Below, piece by piece: positions 21,801 to 30,800 of a stretch of DNA of 64,000 nt. This DNA is from Bolinopsis microptera (Eukaryota > Ctenophora > Tentaculata > Lobata > Bolinopsidae): NCBI RefSeq assembly GCF_026151205.1, contig NC_087073.1, forward strand, positions 5,293,001 to 5,357,000. The letters run 5' to 3'. Position 1 is the stretch's first letter; the number at the start of each line of letters is the position of its first letter. The translations under genes were made by a program, and so were the position numbers. The notes under the pieces were generated by a model that was not told the origin of the DNA, did not search any database, and saw only the letters and a list, made by a program, of their open reading frames with translations.

Positions 21801-24800
21801 AGTCATCCTGACAAGAAGGGTCTCACAGCTGTGCTGTGGGCGGTATCCAGACTGGACAGGGCAGTGAAGGTTGTTTGTGTCCAGATGGTCATTCAACTGG
21901 TTCAGTACAATTCTTTCCAGGAGCTTGGATATAGCAGAAAGGTTCGATACTGGTCTATAGTTACTTAAACTGTCAACATCAGCGTTCTCTTTCTTAAGGG
22001 TTGGCTTAATAACCGCTTTCTTCATTTGAGAAGGAAATGATCCTGTCTCAGTAGACGTGTTTAGGATGTGCAGGAGTACAGGTGTTAGCTCATCCACACA
22101 GCTCTTCAGTAGGAATGAAGGAATGGGATCCAGACAGCAGAACTTGTTACTCATCATTTTAACCAGTTTTCTGAGGTCTTCAGCACTGATAGGGGAAAAC
22201 GTGTGAAGAGTTGAAACATAATCAGGTTCACTTGAAAGAGCAAGTGTTTCCTCCGGGACATTTTTGGATGCATCCAATTCAATGTCTTTCCGTATTTTGT
22301 TAACTTTCTCAGCAAAGAAGTCTTTGAAATCCTCTGACAGTTTTACAGGGTCTTGATGTTTTGGGAGATCCTGTGTCTCGTTACCAAGAAGTCTGTTAAG
22401 CTTCTTGTAAAGGGCCTTTGAGTCTCCTGATGATGCTCGAAGCGACTCTTTGTTATAAGAACATCTCTTCACAAACTCTAAACTAACAAATCTATCTCTG
22501 AGATCTATGTAGTCTTTCCTGGTACCCTTTCCTTTGCGCCATGCACGTTCGGCTGCTCTCCTCTTTTGACGTAGCAAACTAAGGTCTAAGTCAAGCCACG
22601 GCATGGGTTTCTTCCGAAATTTCTTCTTTATAACAGGACAGTGCTTATCCATGAGTTGAGTAAGGACGGAGTTATACAGTGAAGTCGCTTCTTCAACAGT
22701 TAAAATTGGATCAATAGTTGACAGGTTGGAATTCCTTAGATCATCCTTAAAAATTTCAATGTCTATGGATTTGAAATTTCTGTAGCTCAGAAATTTGCCA
22801 TTATCATTCTTACTAAGTCGAGTGTCAACATCGAAGAGTACTAGAAAATGGTCTGAGGAAGTTCTTGACTGAACAATGTTAAAATTGCTGATCTTGCTCT
22901 CAAGAGACTGGGTAGAGATCACTAGGTCCAGGGTACCGCCCTGATTATGAGTTGGGACTATTGGAACATGTTGTCGGAGGTTGTACTGAGCTAGCAAGTC
23001 CAGAAACTTCTTTGGATAGTGTTCATCGGGTCTTTCAACATGAAAATTGAAATCCCCAGTCAAGAGAGGGTTTCCTGGCTTTGCACACAGTATTTTAAGG
23101 TATTCTTCAAACTCCTTTAGGAAGTCACATTCTGTGTACCTTGCTTTCTTTGTGTAGGGGGGTCGGTAGATGTTTACTAGTCTCAGCAACTCTGATTCAG
23201 CACTCAGAAGTGATTCCATCACTTGAAATGACTTAAACTTGGTCACTTTGGTATTAGGCTTCAGTTCAATCGAACTTCTGTAAACCATTGCTATACCACC
23301 TCCACTGCGGTGTTTTCTAGGATCAGAAAGTATGCTCCAGCCACTATCTTTTATCTCAGTGAGTTTTGCTTTGTCGCCATCTCGAAGAAATGTTTCTTGC
23401 ATAAAACAAATGTCACAGTCTGTTTCCCACAAATGTTCTAAAACACCAACAGTCTTGTTTAAAAGAGATCGGACATTGAAAGTTCCACATCTCAACTTCT
23501 TCCTAGTCTCATCTTTTGGTCCTTGACCCTCTGGCGATAGGCGTTTTTTATCTGCTCCGTGCATCCTGCAGTTCTAGACATGACTCGTTCTTTTTCTCTT
23601 ATAAAGAATGGACAAAGATTATCAGCAGCTTTATGCGTCTTTGCAGCATTTTTCTCTGTGGCACTTTTACTATTAAAGCAGTTAGAACACTTTATCCGAT
23701 CAGTCCTATTTTTTATCCTGTTTTCACAGTCTTTAGAAGTATGTGCTCCAGCACAGTAGAAACATGTGGGAGAGGCATCTTTTAGCTTGCAGTACTGTGA
23801 CTTTGCCATATGGCCAAATTGCTGGCAGTGGTAACATTGTACTACATGGAGTCGGTCATATACACGATGTCTTTGTAGGCCCAGGTATATATAGTCACCA
23901 CATTTTCTGATGACTTCTCTAGCCTCTATGGGCAGTTGAATGACAGCAAATTTTTCTTTGATATCATAGTAGACTACTTTGACATTAGCATCCTTCATAC
24001 CTGTGTTCTTTTCCAATAGTTCATCAAGGATCTTTTCTTTGCTGTCAGAATCAAGGTGAATGTCGATATTGTTAGTTTGGGATCTAACTTCTTTGGTTCT
24101 ACTGACTTTGAATTGACTTTAACTGACTTACACTTTTGTGTCAGCGCTCTTTCCGCTTCTTTCATGTCATCTTCAGTAGTAAAACTCAGCACTGTTGTAC
24201 CATTACTTACCCGTTCATCTTTAACTCGGACACCTTTAAGAGAGTTCTTCACGTCCTTACGATAAACTTCGGTCCATTCATGGTTAGTGATAGTAGTCTC
24301 TGTATCATCCTCGTTCACTGGTGACTTGGCTATAGTAATCGTGTGCCTTGCTGGCAGGGGCTTCTCTATTGGAAGGTTAGCTTGCAGGGATTCCGCAGGG
24401 GAAATGGCAGCCACTGAAATAGCTTCTTTCAGAAGATTAGGTAGGACTTCACTCAATTGTCTCTTGATTATGTTTTCTAGAGTTTGGCTGTCCTGTTCCG
24501 GAAGGGGGACAAGTGAGGTCTTTGCTAGATCAATAGCTCTGGTTGCAATGATGTATAGTTCTTTACAAACCTTGAAAATATGTTCTTTGTTGTTGCTGGT
24601 GGGTATATCTGTTAAAATCTTTGCTTCGTGGATTGTTTTCTTACCTTGAAAGGACTTTTCGTTGATTAGGTCGAGCTCTTCTTCCAGTTTCTTCAAGTCA
24701 TCCATATCTGCTAATGAAATCAAGGTCCTATACCCAAGATAAGCTGTAAGTTTTTAGAAAAACTTAAACAGCTACAGTAACGTAGATCTGGGTGTGTATG

Positions 24801-27800
24801 ATAACAACTTAACAATAGAAACCTCAAATTATTTGTTATATAGTAGTGTTGAAAGTATTAAAACGATTGAAACTTATTTCAAGAACTGCGTATGTGTCTA
24901 GAAATCAATAAAAAATCAATTTGCATTTTAACAGTCTGTGGTAAAGTTCATTGATGAATGTCTGAATTTAGACGACACCTACTTGTTGGTCGAAGTAGTT
25001 GAATTGTGGACCATCATCATCTACCATTACAAGGACACACCTCCCTCCACACTTATATTTAGTGTTGTATAGTTGGTAACCTGTCCGCAAACCTTCACTG
25101 TATCCTAATCACGTGATGCATTAATAAATCAGTCATGTTGGACTCAATTTTAAAAGTAAGAAATTCCTTAAAGCGACCTACACAAATGTTTCTGTTTTTT
25201 TAACTCAAGGAGATGAACTTGAAGTCAAATTTGATTATTACGAGTACTCGTTACACGAACCTCTTATAGTGTTGACTTTGTTGTTGAAATGTGATGTGTC
25301 AACGTTAAGTTTATTTAACAAACTCCTGTGATAGTGATAAACCCCTTCGGTTAAAGGACCAAGACTGGATGCTATTAAGTTATATTCAACCTGAAAAAAG
25401 GTTCGTTTCATCTTTAAAAACAACCGTGATAAAAAATCTTCGCTATAAGTTAGGATTTCTACGAAGAAAAAATATTGCAGTGCAAATGTAGCGTATGATA
25501 ATCGATTTTGTATATAGAGGATTCTATATATAGACCTAAACAAACGAATCCCTTTCCACAGATTCTGTCTGAAGAAATCGTAATTAGAAGCAGTCGGATT
25601 AATTGGAAACGCACCAACTTGAATTGTCCGTTAAGATAAGCTTCCTCTGATGTAGGATCTGGAGTTGCGTACATAAAGTCATGTCTGTTGAGGGATAGGA
25701 TAATCTTGTCTTGGTGTGATTCTGGTAATTCTTTGTAAATTTCCAGCAATCCTGAGGGATGGAAATGGTTTTACTTGTTTGTAATTGAAAAGAGTTGACC
25801 GTATTGACGGTGTTGACGATGGGAGTATTTTATGCATAAAATATATACGCATCTATATTATTTTGTCGACCGAAAACGAAATGAAACTGCTGTACTTTTG
25901 GAAACAGAGTAAACAAAGAAAATTTACACAAAATAGTGCAAAATTGGATAAAATAGCTATTTCTGTTTCCTTTTTGCCAATTACTCAAAAAGTAAGCGTT
26001 TAAATATATAAGTTTTGTATATCATAATCATAATCGTTCATCAAAATCATTTTAAAAATAAAGAACCCCGATGGGCACTTCTGAAAACATAACTTCTAGA
26101 AAAAAAATCAAGATTAAAAATGAAGTAAACTGTGATAAATCACAACAAATGAAATCGATGGTATATCAATTTTGAAAGTTGCACAGTAAATTATAAGGAA
26201 AGTTTTATAAGGAAAGGTTTTTCACATCACACTTTTAATTAGTTTTTTACACTGTGTGAATAATTAAAATTATAAACACAGCTTTGTTTTGGTTAGATTA
26301 GAGTGAAATAAAAACTAAATTGTAGACATAAGATAAACTGACAAATAAATAATATATTGTATTCTTTAGATGTCCAGATTCCAGAAACTTACCAGTTAAA
26401 TGTTCCCTACTAGCCCTAACACCCCTGTTCCATGCCCAATGAACGATGAACGAGGATGTGCACGAGGATACGATTTCCATAAATTCGTCGAATACCTTAG
26501 TGCAAGAAATATAGGCGGCAAGAAATTAAGGCGATTCTGACAAAATCGCCTTAATTTCTTGCCGCCTTAATATCTGACCACCGTAATTTCTAACCGCCTT
26601 AATTTTTTTTCTTGCGATTTTTTCATAAGAAATTTTCGTGTGATTTTATTATTTTAAATTTACATGTCGATTTCGTTATTTGCTAGAATTCAATGAAATA
26701 CATATTTAAAATAAATTAACTTGAGTCTAAATACATTAATATATCAATTAATATTCTCGTCTTCTCCTTCTTCATCAGAGTCATATATCTCCAGCAGCTG
26801 CAATCCATAACCAAGATAGTCGTCGTCATCTTGCTCCGTCGTGTCTGGAAATAGCTTCTTGATAATATCAGCTGATTCATCCTCCAAACGTTTGTCGAAG
26901 CTGTACTTTTCGTCGACTAACTTCTTGAGGAGCGTTATTCCCTTCTCATTGGTCCATGAAGCAGTTACAGAGCACTTCACTTCTAAGCCGCCCTGTGTAA
27001 GAGGAGAACGTGCAGGTTTCTCCTCCAGGACTTTTACTTTGTAGGAGCAGCCATGACCAATCGAAAAGTAGACAATTCGTGATATTTCAATTGGCACATG
27101 TCCTACAGTTATCGGTACTAGCTTGTGCGGAAATTTCGCTTTCACTGCGACTGCAAAAGAATCGTAGGGATTATTATCTTCCTTCTCGAATGATAAAGTA
27201 TCGTCTTTAGATGGTTTTGTCCAATCCTTTTGATAAAAGTGATACCCTCTCACCCCCATGACAAATGATGTCTCTGGTATGTCAATTGTCACTGTAGTAG
27301 TACACATTGTTATACCTTTATACAACAGCGAGGTGGGAGTGTGTGTGTAGAAGAGAGCGTGGAACTGGACCGAAATAGAAAGCTGAGTGACCTCTTGACT
27401 TGAAGTTACGATTTGATTAACTTTTTAAACTACCTCTTGTGGTCTTGTGGGATGTGGGTGCAAGTGAGCAATGCGCGTGAAATTTATCATACACACGGTA
27501 ACTGATCGCATTCTTACATCTGAGCAAATCTATGAGCCGGCCGTGACAACTGCAGCCTGGCGCTCCTGCAGTCCTGACTCCTGCGAGTGACGTCACTTCA
27601 CTCTGCCTCCTGCCAGTGCAGCAGTGCCGACCCACTTTCGCACAGTTTCAGTGTTTCATGATTACATTCGAGTGATGAATTGTGCCATTTGCTTGCATTT
27701 GCTTAAGTACTCAATTTGCTTAAGTACTCATTTGCTTAAGTACTCAATTTAGCTTAATTTATGCTTAATTAGGTACTATAATATTTGCCTTTCGTCTTTG

Positions 27801-30800
27801 AGCATTTACTCGATGCAAAACATACATTGTTTTAGGAATTTCCGCACAAGCTTATACCGATTGTCAATTATAGAGTGTAGACTTGTAGAGTTGTAGGTCA
27901 TGCACAATCGAAATATTGCAAATTGTGTGGTCATGGCTGCTCATAATAAGTACATAGGTATTAAGTAGGGGGGGGGGGGGGGGCTACAACAAGCGGTGTT
28001 AGCTGGTACCGCTTAACTTGGCACTTTTTTTTTTCGTTAGCGATCCGCTAAACCGCTAGAAAATACCGCTAAACTGCTTAAAATAATGTTTTGTTTGGGA
28101 GATTTTTTGTTAGTGGTCCGCTAAACCGCTAAAATTGACCACTACACCGCTTGTTGCAGTCCCTCCAGTATTTTGGTGCCCTTTTCTGTTCGATATATTG
28201 CTTCGCATCATTAATTACAATTGTCCTTCTGCTGTCTAAATTATGGTGAAATATATAATAGTGGCTCCCTATCTCCCTGTTGTGTAATGTGTATCTACTT
28301 TCTGGACTATTACATGCGCTGTATGAGCTTTATAGTTTGTGATTGTGCCAATGGTCGTAGTTATAACAAGTTTGGGGAGTTACACGGATATCATAATTAG
28401 TCACACGGATATCATTAGGTAGAGTACCAACTGATAAATGATACCTAAGTCATCAAGACAAATTCACAATAAGAGAATAAGACTTGTGATTCCTTAATGC
28501 TCATCAACTGTGAACTTTTCGCCACTAGTTTTACTTTTAACATTTCACTTGAACAGGTATGTCGGTCAGGAATCTCTTAGGTTACTACATGCGGGATAAG
28601 GATGTGGGTGCCGAATCACTAACCGTCGCAAATATCCCAGTTCACAGTTTGCCAACTCCTAGCACGTCGGGCTTGAGTCAGAGCCAGCTGGATAGCGTAG
28701 CTGATTGTCTTAGCATTTCCAAAGCCAAAACCAAAAAACGTGCAACATACACACCGAAGGAGAAGGCGACCATCGCCCGCTATGCTACTTCTAACAGGAT
28801 CGTGGATACAGTTACTCATTTCAAGCCCCAATTTGCTCATCTTACCGAAAATTCAGTGAGGAGGTGGAAACGAGAGTACAGCAAAATCTCGGGAGCAGAT
28901 GGATCAGCTCCTGAAGCATTGCTTGTGGGGAAACGCGGGAGGCCTACATCGTTGCCGGCTGAATTGGATGCTGATTTGAGAAGACTCTTGGTAACCATGA
29001 GAGAGGCTGGAGGTGTGGTCAATTCGACAACAATACGTGGATGTCTCATGGGATTGGTGAACGCTAACCTAACAAAGTACGGCACTTTCTTGAAGTTCGA
29101 GGTAACACACTCCTGGCTGACATCATTGTACACCCGGATGAAGTTCTCTCAGAGAAAAGCTACGACGTCTAGGCCACCTGTTAGCAGCGGAGCATATGAA
29201 GAAACCAAGTAACGGTATCATTTCGCTCTTCAGAAGGTTGTTGACGAGTACGACATTCCCGAGGAGCTGATTATCACCCTGGACCAAACTCCAACAAAGT
29301 TTTTTAACCTGAGCAACTCCACCATGAGTAAGAGGGGAGAAAGCCGTACTGCTGTGGCTCACTGTGGCGACAAGAGAACAATCACAGCTACTCTCGCGGT
29401 CACACTGTCAGGAGACATCTTACCCTACCAACTAATTTACAAAGGAACAACTAAAAGGTGCTTACCTTCTGCAGATCTACTTCCCGCAGGTTTCCTTCTC
29501 TCTTACAACAAAACGCACTGGTCGAACACTGAAGAAACTTTGAATATCCTAAATAATGTTATCAAGCCTTACGTTGATCAGAAGAAGAAATCCCTCGGAA
29601 AACCTGACAGTCAGAAAGTGGTAGTTATTTGGGACGATTTTAGTGCTCATAATGCACCACGAGTTTTGAGTCTGCTTTCAATGCTTGGAATCTGTACCGT
29701 CGACATACCGAAAAATTTGACTCATCTCTTGTCACCACTAGATCTCACAGTGAATAAAAAGCTAAAAGATTTTGAGCGGGAGGCATGTGCATCCTACGTA
29801 AGTCGTAGTCTAGCAGATCACATCCAGCATAATCCTGAAGTAGGAGATTTCAAGTTGGATATCCGCTTGTCAGTGCTGAAACCTCTCCATGCCAAAACTT
29901 TGACAGCTTCCTACGAGTTCTTCAAAACTGTGGAAGGAAAGAAGTTGATCGCTTCTGGATGGCGTGCGTCTGGTCTCACTGAAGCGGTGAGGAGGTGCAA
30001 GGAGGACGGTATTGACTCAAGAATGCTGATTGATCCATTTGCAGCGCTCAGGATCTAACTTCATGTTTTTTATCTCGGCTTCTCGGACTATATTCTATTG
30101 AGATTTAAACTGCAGTACATGTGTTATTAATGTCAGTTCAAATTCGAATGTTCGTACAATTTTACATTTCATTTTTAAGCTTTAAATCGAGTTTTAATTT
30201 TAAAAAGAAATAATTTTTAATTTTAATGATGATATGTAGTATACATACATAAAAATTCCTTGCCGCGTACAGAATGTGCACTATCATTTTGTCAAATGCA
30301 ATGAATATACCAATTGACTTGCAGTTTGCTGATGTAGTGGATGTCTACCTAATTTAAAATTATAAACTTAGACGACAGAACAGCAATCACTATAAATATA
30401 ATGTGCATGCACCATTTAGTTTTTATGTGACCAATGTCCAATATATCGTATTTTTAAACAGATTTCTATGCTTTATAGACTGATAAAAGAATAAAATTGA
30501 CACTATTTCGACCAAAACTATAACCAAATTTGCGATCAAAAATCGTATTTTTTCCGAAAAAAATATCGCCTTAATTTCTTGCCGCCTTAATTTCTAGCGC
30601 CTTATATTCTTGCCGCCTATATTTCTTGCACTAAGGTATTGCCTCCAAATCCTCGCGCAAATACCCATCCTCGCGAGGGTAAATCATCATCGTGCACAAT
30701 TTCCCACGAGGATGATTTCCTCGCGATGAAATTTTTGGACATTTCCATCCTCTCGAGGGTATCGGGAGGGTTTTCTCCTCATCGCACGATGATGAAATTC

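Larger units (their letters stand above)
20215..24770 (-). mobile_element. Non-LTR retrotransposon (jockey/CR1-L2-like) inside GSS intron 5
   Basis: Two ORFs (24723-23492 and 23564-20595) lie on the same strand as the host gene. The 3' end follows the phrase gggcggtatacaagcac and a short ATTTC repeat (minus strand of about 20215-20240). This matches the simple-repeat tails of L2/CR1-type elements. The 5' limit is not sharp; I place it just past the ORF1 start. No target duplication was recognised. Confidence 0.8.
26495..30636. mobile_element. Pogo-like DNA transposon, 4.1 kb, TA duplication, with HIRAN ORF
   Basis: TA dinucleotides flank the element (26493-26494 and 30637-30638). The termini are inverted: CCTTAGTGCAAGAAATATAG at the left and its complement at the right. 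Just inside each end is a row of about four 16-base units like ccgccttaatttcttg, plausible transposase-binding sites; at the left they form a hairpin. It carries two divergent ORFs: HIRAN (minus) and a DDD transposase (plus, one stop). Tc1/mariner-pogo elements are known to duplicate TA. The whole unit lies in GSS intron 2. Confidence 0.88.

Noticed and set aside
26298-26480. 60-codon minus ORF as the N-terminus of GSS
   Set aside because: It lies across the inverted-repeat arm and does not resemble the GSS start; the true exons are at 33.3-33.8 kb.
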